Shown here: piece by piece, positions 8,568 to 17,411 of the stretch
How the letters are laid out: every line of letters begins with the position of its first letter
Position numbering within the stretch: position 1 is the stretch's first letter
Assembly: GCF_000313135.1 (NCBI RefSeq)
Contig: NW_004457445.1
Location: 120,661-140,047 of the forward strand
Reading direction: 5' to 3'
DNA: 19,387 nt
Source: Acanthamoeba castellanii str. Neff
Taxonomy: Eukaryota; Discosea; Longamoebia; Acanthamoebidae
Position numbers and translations under genes: made by a program
The notes under the pieces: model-generated
The model's input: the letters and a program-made list of their open reading frames with translations, nothing else
Databases searched by the model: none
Told to the model about the DNA's origin: nothing

Positions 8568-11500
8568 CAGTTGCTGCACAACGAGCTGATCCCGGACATC
8601 CCGTTCGCGCTGCGCAACAAGATGGCCTACCAGGCGGCCAAGGGCATGCACTTCCTCCACTCGTCGGGCATCGTGCACCGCGACCTCAAATCGCTCAACC
8701 TGCTGCTCGACTCCAAGTGGAACGTCAAGGTGTCCGACTTTGGCCTGACCAAGTTCAGGGAGGAGCTCAAGCGCGGCAACGCCAAGGAGATCCAGGGCAG
8801 CGTGCACTGGACGGCGCCGGAGATCCTCAACGAGGCCATCGACATCGATTACATGCTGGCCGACATCTATTCGTTCGGCATCATCTTGTGGGAGCTGAGC
8901 ACTCGCCAGCAGCCCTACATGGGCATGAGGTACGCACGTCACGTCACGTCACACCCAATCATTGCACCAGGCTGGTTATATTAATCGCAATCTCATTCTC
9001 ATTCTCATTTTGATTGTTCTGCTGTGATCGGTGCGCAGCCCGGCGGCGGTGGCCGTGGCGGTCATCAGAGACAACGTGCGCCCGCCGCTGCCCGATGACG
9101 ACCCTACCATTCCGCCCGAGTTCGTGGACCTCGTCCAGTCCTGCTGGCACCACGACCCGACCATCCGCCCCTCCTTCCTTGTACGCTCTCTTTCCCCCCC
9201 CCATGTATGGGCCTCGGGAATCCAACGCATGCAGCTGCCAATTACTAATGTCTCCCTACAAACAAAACAGGAGGCGATGACGCGGCTGAGCGCGTTGGGA
9301 GGCGATGGCGGCACGTCGTCGTTCACCAAGACCTCCACGTCATCGTCGTCGAGCGGTGGGCCGAGCAAGGGCTTTGCCTCGTGGACACTACCCACCGCCA
9401 CCACCGGCTCGGCCAGCAACCACAGCACCAACTCCTCGAGCTCCGCTGGTTCGGCGGCCTCGGCAGCGGCGGCTACCGCAGGCGTACGCGCGCCGGAGGG
9501 CGAGATGGCCATCGTCTTCTCGGACATCGCACGCGCCGCCTCGCTGTGGGAGTTCAACGCCGAGGCCATGCGCGACGCCACGCTCCTCCACAATGGGCTG
9601 ATGAGATCGCTGCTCAAGAAGCACCGCGGATACGAAGTCGTCTTCATTCGGTATTACCCTCTTGCTCGCTCTCGTTTTCTTTTCTTTTTCAATGACTTTT
9701 TCCTTCCAATTTCATTATTCTATTTTATTTATATATCTAATTTCATTATTTGGTGCACAGGGACCGGAACAGCGGGGAGGGCTCGTTCTGTATGGCCTTC
9801 CAGAACACGACCGACGCGCTCGAGTGGTGCATGGAGGCCCAGCAGGAGCTGGTCAAGCTCGAGTGGCCCGAGGCCCTGCTCGACCACCCGGGCGCGGCCG
9901 AGGAGTGGGGCGACACGGACGACCGCGTGATCTTCAAGGGTCTGCGGGTGCGCATGGGCGTGCACGTTGGCCAGCCGCGTACGGTGCGTGATCCGATGAC
10001 AAGGCGCGTGGAGTACATCGGGCCGGTGATCAACGCGACGGCGCGCATCACGGCCATGACGCACGGCGGCCAGATCCTGCTGTCGGCGACCGCCTTCGAC
10101 AAGGTGCGGGAGAGCGAGCTGGCGAGCAAGGAGGCCAAGCGCATGGTGTGCCTGGGCAAGTTCGAAATCCCCGACGCGCCCAAGGGTACGTGATTGTTGT
10201 TCTACACATACAAGACGCACGACACGACACGACACGACACGACACGACACGACACGACACGACACGACCAACGACACGACCAACGACACGACACGACACG
10301 CGTGAAGTTTTTCTGACGATCGATGAATGGTTGTAGGGGCGAAGCTCTACGAATTGAGACCGCGAGGGCTCGAGGGCCGGTTCTTTGGTGGCATCTCGCA
10401 CGCGGCCAAGGACTCAGATCTGAGCCCGACCTCGGGTTCGGGCAGCGACCACCACGCCAAGGGCAAGAAGCCCAAGTCCAAGGCCAGCCTGGACGGCGGC
10501 GAACCGGGCGAGGGCTCCGCCGCGCAGCACTCGATCTCCAGCGCCAGCAGCGACGGAGAGACGCAGGCGGTGGTGGGCGAGGGCATGATGTTCAAGGAAG
10601 ACAACTTCCTCACATCGGCCAACCTGTGCCGTTGGATCATCGACTTCAACGAGATCGCCCTCGGCAAGCAGGTACGAAGCCACTCGCTCACTCCCACGCA
10701 CCATGGCACCAGTGATTAATCGATAACACGGCAATTCCGCAACAAACAAAACAAAACAAAACAAACAACAGGTGGGCCTGGGGTCGTACGGGGTGGTGTT
10801 CAAGGGCAAGTGGAAGGGCGTCGAGGTGGCGGTGAAGCGGTTCATCAAGCAGAAGCTGGACGAGCGGCGCATGCTCGAGTTCCGCGCCGAGATGGCCTTC
10901 TTGTCCGAGCTCCACCACCCCAACATCGTTCTCTTCATCGGTATACTCCCATCCACCCCCACCCCCAAACACTCCCCTCGCCTATCGCTTCGGTGCGGGA
11001 TTGTGCTCATTGTCACCAAAAACACAAACACAGGGGCGTGCGTGAAGCGGCCCAACCTGTGCATCGTGACCGAGTTCGTCAAGAATGGCAGTCTGCGTGA
11101 CATCCTGGCCAACAACAGCGTCAAGCTGCCCTGGGCGCAGAAGCTCAAGCTGCTGCACAGCGCGGCGCTGGGCATCAACTACCTGCACTCGCTGCAGCCG
11201 GTGATCGTGCATCGCGACCTGAAGCCGTCCAACCTGCTGGTGGACGAGAACATGAACGTCAAGGTGGCCGACTTTGGCTTCGCGCGCATCAAGGAGGAGA
11301 ACGCCACCATGACCCGCTGCGGCACCCCCTGCTGGACTGGTACCCCCCACCCACCCCTCGCCCACCTCGTCGCTTTCGCTCTTTCCCCCCCCCCGGGTCG
11401 CTTGGTCCTCACTCCAATCTTGTGTGCAGCGCCGGAGGTGATCAGGGGCGAGAAGTACTCGGAGAAGGCCGACGTGTTCTCGTTCGGCGTCATCATGTGG

Positions 11501-11722
11501 GAGGTGCTCACGCGCAAGCAGCCCTTCGCCGGCCGCAACTTCATGGGGGTGTCGCTCGACGTGCTGGAGGGTCGGCGGCCGGCAATTCCGGGCGACTGTG
11601 CGGCGGCCTTCAAGAAGCTGATGAAGAAGTGCTGGCACGGCGAGGCCAAGAAGCGGCCGTCGATGGACGACGTCGTCACTCAGCTCGACGCTCTCCTCGG
11701 TCACGACCATCACGCCGTCTAA
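4911..11722 (+). CDS. Receptor: two PstS-like domains, TKL kinase, cyclase-like domain, second TKL kinase
   Basis: A predicted surface receptor of 1660 residues. Exons: 4911-4971, 5010-5104, 5184-5258, 5316-5438, 5510-5812, 5888-5972, 6042-6334, 6456-6600, 6684-6796, 6870-7103, 7190-7448, 7520-7667, 7762-8401, 8571-8929, 9039-9180, 9271-9650, 9761-10185, 10337-10671, 10772-10940, 11034-11339, 11430-11722; all phases agree. Residues 1-20 are a signal peptide. About 25-345 and 346-665 are two periplasmic phosphate-binding-like (PBP) domains with many N-glycosylation sequons (DIWYGNILLWN and DIMLGHVDNWN are equivalent). Cysteines at 670-715 form an EGF-like module. A membrane helix spans about 727-757. 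Kinase 1 (776-1035) has GAGGYGEV, K801, HRDLK at 894, DFG at 914 and TAPE. The cyclase-like domain is about 1103-1300 (D1110, N1243, R1247). A Ser/Gly-rich linker follows. Kinase 2 (about 1400-1655) has GLGSYGVV, K1427, HRDLK at 1521, DFG at 1541 and TAPE. Both kinases resemble the TKL group. The acceptor before exon 8 is the weakest join. Ligand and output are unknown. Confidence 0.9.
8477..8565. repeat. (CA)n microsatellite, about 44 units
   Basis: An uninterrupted CA dinucleotide run of 89 bases fills most of receptor intron 13 (8402-8570) and ends five bases before the 3' splice site (CGACAG). It replaces the usual pyrimidine tract. Open frames through it are artefacts of the repeat. Confidence 0.98.
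10216..10301. repeat. Pentanucleotide (ACACG)n microsatellite
   Basis: Receptor intron 17 (10186-10336) contains about ten perfect CGACA/ACACG units, followed by units interrupted twice by an extra CCA (ACGACCAACGAC). The interruptions suggest an older and partly decayed array. It is non-coding and lies between the cyclase-like exon and the linker exon. Confidence 0.95.
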
Positions 11723-11862
11723 CCGCCCCATGTACCCCCAACTTTGTACAATTAACCAGATGACTTCACACACGGGCGACTCGGTCGTTGTAGCTGGTGA
11801 GAAGGGAAGTTTAACTAACTCTACAAGAAGGTGGGTGGCGCGAGACTCACAGCAACGAGGCA
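11723..11862. other. Short convergent spacer
   Basis: These 140 bases lie between the receptor stop and the LIM-gene stop, which face each other. It must hold both 3' UTRs. No canonical AATAAA was seen in it on either strand. Confidence 0.4.
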
Positions 11863-13015
11863 TTACTCCTGGTGGCCGGTGACGGCCACGGCGGAGGCGA
11901 CGTGGTTGCTCTGCTGACCGGCGGCGCTGCCTCTGATCTGTTCGTTCACCAGGCGCGTCTCGGTCGCCATCTTCTGCGTCTCTGCACACACCCACGCCCA
12001 CGCCCACGCCAACAACAACAAAACAGACAGCGACGTGTGAGCTCGAGCTTGCAGCGATGGTGCGCTTGTTCTTGAATGAATGAAGAGAGCGCGTCGACGA
12101 CGACGACGTACCAATCGAGTGAGCAATGCCCATCGAGTCGGCGTTCATGGCCGACTTCTGGCCGGCGAGCTCGCCGCGCACGTTCTCGTTCACGTTACGC
12201 GACTCCTGGGCCAGCTTGCCGGCCTGGATGCGACCGCCGATGCCGATGCTGTCGGCGCCCTCGGCCGACTTCTGGCCGGCGAGCTCACCGCGCACGTTGT
12301 CGTTCACATTGCGCGACTCCTGGGCCAGCTTGCCGGCCTGGATGCGGCCCCCGATGCCGATGCTGTCGGCGCCCTCGGTCGACTTCTGGCCCACCAGCTC
12401 GCCTCGCATGTTGGTGTTCACCGTCGCCACCTGCAGCAGCGAACAATAAAAAACATCAATTAATATAATTGCAATTAAAAAATATAATAAATATAAGTCC
12501 GAAATTGAACGACTTTGTTTTGTTAGTTGTGTGGTTGGTGAACAGATGAATTACCTTGGGCTTGTTCTTCTCGGTGTTGAGGTCGAGCCTGTCGGCCGTC
12601 TGGGTGGGCTTGTCTGTTGTTTGCAACCATAAAAACACAAAAAAAAACAGAGTCAGTCGTGGCCCAAGCCGTGCGTGGCTTGGGTGGGGGGGGGGTGCGA
12701 ACCGGTGGGCTTGTGCTTTTCGCAGTAGATGGTGCCGCCGAGGACCTGGGCGTTACGGAGGACCAGCAGGACGCCGCAGTCGGAGCACTTGAAGCAGCCC
12801 TTGTGCCACTTCTTGCCGCCCTCGCCAGCCCTTCAGAAGAGAAAGAAGAGAAAGAGAAGAAGGAGATGGATGAGCGCCCGATCTATCCACCACCACCACC
12901 ACCACTGCCATCTGGCACGAGCTGGTTTCTTACAAGGAGGAAGGGAGAGGGAGGAGTACCATGAGGGGTCGTTGGGGTAGATTCGCTTCTCGCAGACTGC
13001 ACAGGGAGTGGCCAT
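11863..13015 (-). CDS. LIM-domain protein with 38-residue tandem repeat tail
   Basis: Five exons (13015-12960, 12830-12703, 12613-12555, 12430-12112, 11981-11863) join in phase to give 226 residues. Residues 1-65 form one LIM domain: C5-x2-C8, then KKWHKGCFKCSDC and YCEKH, with all eight zinc ligands present. The first intron splits the W of DPSW. A short Lys-rich linker (about 66-81) leads to a repeat of period 38: copies at 86-123 and 124-161, a partial third from 162, and a weak fourth (VNEQIRGSAAGQQS) near the end. Each copy reads N-x-N-x-R-G-E-L-x-G-Q-K-S with a G-rich GIGGRIQAGKL centre. LIM domains are protein-binding modules, often at actin structures, and LIM plus repeat tails recalls LASP-type proteins. 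However, the repeat is not a recognisable nebulin repeat. An actin role is inference only. Confidence 0.87.
12112..12418 (-). repeat. Coding tandem repeat, period 114 bases
   Basis: Within LIM-gene exon 4, copies at 12418-12305 and 12304-12191 are nearly identical in DNA. A partial third copy (12190-12112) diverges after QKSA. Differences are mostly synonymous, fitting recent duplication or gene conversion under protein constraint. Confidence 0.92.
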
Positions 13016-13262
13016 GGTTGGTTGTGTGGAGGGGTGTGTTGCGGAGTGTGAAGATGAAAGGTATGTCTTGAAGACCAGGGTGGCTCAGCCTTTCTTTTTG
13101 TTGGTCTACGTCCTCATTTGCGGTTGGTCCATTCATAAATAACTCCTTTTTTGACGATTTTATGATAGGCCCGAAAGTCCTGAGTTTTCTTTTTATGTTT
13201 TCTCTTCTTTTCTTTCTTTCCTTCTTGTCTCGAGATTGAACACGAGATGGCACGCTGCGTGT
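13016..13262. promoter_or_regulatory. Spacer upstream of LIM gene
   Basis: About 247 bases between the UfSP-like stop and the LIM start, both on the minus strand. It should contain the LIM promoter and the protease 3' UTR. A pyrimidine-rich tract is seen at 13190-13230 on the plus strand. Nothing else was recognised. Confidence 0.35.
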
Positions 13263-14033
13263 TTAGCAAGAAGGATGGATGAAGAGGAAACGCCAACCAC
13301 CGCAGATGTCCATGACGTCCGCGTAGAGTTCTTCCTTCTTTTTGTGTGAGATGTCGATCGTTGCAGCGTCAATCTCGGTCTTCCTCTCCGGAAAGGCAGC
13401 AAAGAATTCATCGAGGCACGTCCCGAAGAAGAGGGGATAGAATCCAATCCAGCCACTGCCGCCCTTGAATCGAAACGGTTCGTCACTTTCGCTTCCGGAC
13501 CATGACGAAGGTGGCCCATGCGGATCCAAGATGTAGAGCTGCACATCGCCGGCGTCGTCCGTCGCGGTGGTAGATCGACGCAGCCCGCCTATGCAAAAGA
13601 TCATGCCAGTGCCCTCGGCGATGATGAGGCTGTTGTGCCGCGAGAGGTGGTCCTCCAGCTTGGCCACCAGCCCTTGCCTCCGATCGAGCCGCTCGAAGAT
13701 GAAGTACTCGAACCCATTCGTCAGATCTGGGGTTGTTTGGAAGAAGCGAATGATGTGCTCTAGTGTCATCCAATCGCCCCACTTCAGCGTGGGCAACGAC
13801 GCTGCCTCCTCGTCGCCATGCTTGCCCAGGCTGTCGTTCACTCTGTCGATGATTTGCCGAATCGAGGGTAGTGTCACCTCGCGCGATTCATCTTGCTTCT
13901 TGCGCTTGAACTGATGAACGAGCATCTGGCAGCATCGGTATCCGCAACCCCAGCCCGCGTCGTCCTCTTCGTCGCAGCAGTACCAGTAGGGCCTGCATCC
14001 TGGCACCACCTGCCGCGAAGCATCATCTTCCAT
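13263..14033 (-). CDS. Ufm1-specific protease-like cysteine peptidase (family C78)
   Basis: UfSP enzymes mature the ubiquitin-like modifier Ufm1 and remove it from targets, notably ER-associated ribosomal proteins. A single exon gives 256 residues from the first in-frame ATG; upstream in-frame sequence (to 14123) lacks ATG. The start lies directly after CACAG, so a 5' UTR intron is possible. The catalytic signature is GWGCGYR with Cys30, as in UfSP1/UfSP2/ZUFSP. The Asp-Pro-His signature is LYILDPH (D170, H172). A WGDW segment around residue 85 and the SLIIAEG strand also fit the fold. The size is near single-domain UfSP1; no N-terminal UfSP2-like region is present. It sits about 93 bases downstream of the DMAP1 stop on the same strand and could share read-through transcription. 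Substrate specificity between UfSP1, UfSP2 and ZUFSP types cannot be assigned. Confidence 0.85.
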   Translation of the reverse strand: MEDDASRQVVPGCRPYWYCCDEEDDAGWGCGYRCCQMLVHQFKRKKQDESREVTLPSIRQIIDRVNDSLGKHGDEEAASLPTLKWGDWMTLEHIIRFFQTTPDLTNGFEYFIFERLDRRQGLVAKLEDHLSRHNSLIIAEGTGMIFCIGGLRRSTTATDDAGDVQLYILDPHGPPSSWSGSESDEPFRFKGGSGWIGFYPLFFGTCLDEFFAAFPERKTEIDAATIDISHKKKEELYADVMDICGGWRFLFIHPSC

Positions 14034-14126
14034 CTGTGTCGTTTTTTTAGGTCTTGCGAGAACTGTGCGCAGTTGCGATGTACATGCATGACGTGAAGTA
14101 GATGCCCACACGCGTTTCACCACCTT

Positions 14127-16368
14127 CTACTCCTCCGTCTTCATGTCGTCATCGAAGGCCGTAGTGCTGCTGCTGCCCTCCTCCGCTGCCGGCACCGCCA
14201 CGGCTTCCAGCTCCTTCTTGATCAACCTTGGTCGGCCCCTCCCCCGGCGTGGCTTGGCCGCCGCGGGCGTCGACGGCGTGGCAGGTGCCGGGGTGGTCGG
14301 CGTCGATGGTTCGTTGCTGCTCAGGCGCCGGCTGCTACCTCGTCGCCCCACTGTCTTCTTCCACGGCGTGTCCTCCTCTTCGCCGGCCATCGATCCCTCG
14401 CCGTTCATCGTTGATGACGTGGCGAGCCCGTTACCACCGCCGATGTCACCGCTGGGCTCGTACTCGGCATCATCGTCCAGCTTCCGCTTCTTGGCCCGCT
14501 TTCGCCGCCCCTGGGCGAAGCTGTCCCTGTGCGCCGCCAGGAGGTCCAGCGCCAGCAGGTCTCTCTTCTGCTTCTCCAGTACCGACACCTCAAACTCCTG
14601 TTCACACGCCCGAACCATCGTCAGCCATCGATCACAAAGGAAGAGATGATGGTGGTGGCGTGCCTTCTTCTCGAGGTGGCCCTGGAGGTCCAGCAAAATG
14701 ACGATGTCCTGTCGCAGGTCATTGTAGGCCTTGGCCGTAGCCGTCGTAGCGGTGAGGCTGGGCACTGCGGTGGCGAAAGCGGGCAGGTGGAACTCGTCAG
14801 ATCGTCCAAATGAAAAAATGCGGAAAGGTGGGCGTGCGTACCTATTCCCAGCTCGCCGAGGATGGCCTCCACTTTCTGTGCCGTGCGCAGGCTCACCGAG
14901 GCCGCGTTGATCTTGACCGGCGTTCTCGCCCCCACGCCGCTCCCCGCGGCCTTGCGCTTCAAAGTGCCTCCGGGCAGGTCCAGCTCATTCGTTATCGATT
15001 TCTTCCTTCGTTTCTGTGAACAACGTCGCACACCGCACGGAAGGCGTCAGCTGCCACGCTCGGATTGCACGTTTTGTGCAAGCACGGGCGAAGATGGAAA
15101 GGGAGCGGTACCGTGGGAGGCTCCAAGGGCGGGGGCAGTGGCTCGGTTCCCGGCATGGCGATGATGGACTGGGTGAGCTTGGCGACCTTCTGTCGGTCCG
15201 CCTGCAGCTTCTTCTGTGCCTTTTCGATCTTCTTCATTTCCTCTATCAACATCTCCTCCTCTTCGATCTGCGCCTTTGTTCGTCGCTACAGCTTTTCGTA
15301 GTGCTCCTTGCGCTCGGTCTCTTGCGCTGCAATTTGAAGAGAGAGAGAGAGAGATGAATCGTGTGCGAGGGAGTGATGACCGCAAAGGCGGTGGACTGTA
15401 CCTTTGTTGAAGGGGTACCTGAACACGGGGTGCTGGGCCAACGCTTCCGGCTTCAATTGGAGCGAAAGAAGTTGGCGCGTGATTGAGTAGTACCGGTCCT
15501 TGAGGTCCTACACGGGCGGCAAGTAGTGGCGTGAATAAATAAATAAACAGAAGGTGAGCTGGACGTGGTGCAGCTTTAAAATGGATGACGGAGGTGTGCA
15601 TACCTCGATGGTTCTCTTGGGGTTAGGGAAGCGGTCGTGAATGACGATGAACCGAAGGTCGAATTGCTCACACAAGTCAAACAGCGTGTCTGTCTCCTCT
15701 CTCGTCCAGTCGTTGTCTGTTGGGTGGACAATTGGAGTGAGCAAAAGAGCAGAGATAAGGGGAAGTGTTTTTGTTGATGTTGTTGGAGTGACGGTGCTCC
15801 GCTGCTCACCTTGAAAGTACTTCTTGTACTGCTCGTCGGTGTACTTGGGGATGGCGAGCTTCTTGTTGAACTTGGCCCAGGGGTACTCGACGTCTTCTTC
15901 TCCCGCCTTGACCCAGTGGCTGAGGAACGGCTTGTCACGGTCGACCTCCGGCCTCGCCGGGTGCACGATCGGCTTCCACACCCTGCAATGCCACCACACG
16001 CAAAGAACCGGCAATTGGCAGCGTGACTCGTGAGCTACGTAGCGCACTGACGCGCTGCTTCCCAATGGCACATTGCGCAGTTGTGTGTACCATGAAACCT
16101 TCTTGTCCGAGATCTTCCTCTTTTCCTTGTAGCCCTTGTTGACAGAGGCTTCGGGTACGAGTGGCGGAGGCGTTGCTCCACCGGTGAGCGCAAACACTTC
16201 GCGGCTCATCCCATCTAGAATGCCAATGTGTGAGCCATTCCAGAACAAAGATATTTGTTTGGGGGGGGGGGATAAGTTACCCGGCCTCTTGATTTTTGTG
16301 GGTGTTTTTCGAGGAGTGCCTTGCCCCCTCTTGGGCGTTTGCACCCCCATGATGTCCTGCACGTCCAT
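14127..16368 (-). CDS. DMAP1: DMAP1/SWC4 homologue with in-frame TAG
   Basis: DMAP1 (yeast Swc4/Eaf2) is a shared subunit of the NuA4/TIP60 acetyltransferase and SWR1/SRCAP H2A.Z exchange complexes. Exons: 16368-16281, 16214-16091, 15982-15810, 15716-15604, 15507-15402, 15326-15112, 15013-14842, 14764-14664, 14597-14127, in phase, giving about 520 codons. Landmarks: MDVQDIMG start, GMSREVFAL, WKPIVHPAR, LSHWVK, YPWAKFNKK, a SANT/Myb-like NDWTREETDTLFDLC from residue 129, HDRF, DLKDRYY, QETERKEHYEKL, then a coiled coil (EEEEMLIEE). The conserved C-terminal LRQDIVILLDLQ block follows. The tail has a GRGRPR AT-hook-like core. Codon 215 is TAG (15288-15286) inside the conserved YEKL-x-RRT stretch. 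The last intron, 14663-14598, would be GC-AG; if retained it adds 22 in-frame residues. An upstream in-frame Met at 16452 is less likely than MDVQDIMG. Confidence 0.88.
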
Positions 16369-16595
16369 CTTGCTCTGATCGGAATTGAACTTCTTTGTTC
16401 GAATAACAATAAAATAATTAAAAAAATCAAGTGTTTCTGGGGCTGACGTCATGCCAGCACAGCAAAAAAGTCGACTCGACGAAAGCAGTCAACGCTGGGG
16501 TCAACGGCAGCAAGACCGGTGACCTCGCGCACCTTTGAGATTGCAGTCGATCAGTCCAGAAGCATTAGCCCTAGAATTTTTGTAAACCATCAAAG
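16369..16595. promoter_or_regulatory. Divergent promoter, DMAP1 / SSR3
   Basis: The 227 bases between two divergent start codons must carry both promoters. The DMAP1 side is AT-rich (16395-16430). A perfect TGACGTCA palindrome lies at 16444-16451. No TATA box was recognised with confidence. Confidence 0.7.
16444..16451. promoter_or_regulatory. CRE-type palindrome TGACGTCA
   Basis: A perfect eight-base palindrome recognised in many eukaryotes by bZIP factors of the CREB/ATF group and related to UPR elements. It lies about 145 bases upstream of the SSR3 ATG and 76 bases upstream of the DMAP1 ATG. The flanks GC and TGC are shared with the site before the TMED gene. Confidence 0.6.
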
Positions 16596-17411
16596 ATGTC
16601 CGACAAGAAGGGAAAGAAATCGAACGACATTTTCTCCCAGTTCCAGGAGGATCATCGCCCCACCTCCGAGCAGCTGGCCATCTACTTCCCCAGCGCTCTT
16701 GCCCTCACCCTCATCCCCCTCTGTACGTACTCGCTCGACTTCAGCGTCCCTATTGTATCATTACACTTCATTTATCTCCTAAGCATGCCAATTTGTTCGA
16801 TTTATTCACAATTCCGATTCAATCTGTTGTAGATCTGTTCTACTCCATCTTCGGCCTCGAGCTGTACACCTACCTTCCCCTCTTCGGCGTCGTCTCGGTG
16901 GGCAGCGCGCTCATCCTCACTCTCGCCTACCACAACATTGCGCACTGGCTCAAGACCAGGTAAGTGGTCTCTTCGGCAAATGGTCAACAATTCGGGTGCA
17001 CTCACTCATCGATTCGATGCAGGCTCGTTTCTCACCGTGAGGGCCTCGTCCCCAAGAGCGGCAAGGACAAGAAGGATGTGTTGGCCAAGAAGAAGCAAGA
17101 GCAGATTCAGGTGACCCAGCGCGAGTCGATTGCCTTCTCCATCCTCTACAACAACGCCCTCTTCCTCTTTGGCGTGATCGTGCTCGGCTTCTTCGTCTTC
17201 AAGTCGGCCTCCGCTCCCTTGTACGACCCCCCTCTCCCGCCACGATTCTCATCTCGCCTCCCGCTGCTAAATCTCATTCAGCAACTAAATGCTAATCCAC
17301 CCTCTGAGGTGCTTACTTACACTTTGCCCGTTGATCTTGTGCAGCAACTACGTGCTCTCGGTCTCCCTCTCGGCCGCCGCTCTGTCCTTCTTCTCGGCCA
17401 GCTCTGTGTAA
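16596..17411 (+). CDS. SSR3: Translocon-associated protein subunit gamma (TRAP-gamma)
   Basis: TRAP-gamma is a multi-span ER membrane subunit of the TRAP complex that sits beside Sec61 and contacts the ribosome. Four exons (16596-16722, 16833-16959, 17023-17220, 17345-17411) give 172 residues, close to the usual 185. Predicted membrane helices lie at about 27-48, 55-80, 125-148 and 153-170. Between helices 2 and 3 there is a basic cytosolic loop (KSGKDKKDVLAKKKQEQ) expected to face the ribosome. Family landmarks are FSQFQED near the start, AYHNIAHWLK, the near-invariant AFSILYNNALFL, and a final NYVLSVSLSAA. The upstream divergent partner is DMAP1, and the convergent neighbour is a p24 gene that is also secretory. 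A TGACGTCA element lies in its promoter. Confidence 0.93.

Noticed and set aside
8460..8589. His/Thr-repeat proteins encoded by the CA run
   Set aside because: These frames are products of the microsatellite inside an intron.
9305..9695. Arg/Ala-rich open frames on both strands over the receptor linker
   Set aside because: They are shadows of GC-rich Ser/Ala coding in exon 16, with no domains.
10982..12111. Minus-strand continuation of the LIM exon 4 frame to 482 residues
   Set aside because: Beyond 12112 the frame enters an intron and then runs antisense to kinase-2 exons. Phase-consistent splicing to 11981-11863 gives a sensible end.
15274..15289. A 16-base intron removing the DMAP1 TAG
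   Set aside because: It is far below any plausible intron length, and its removal would shift the frame and disrupt the conserved RRTKAQ stretch.
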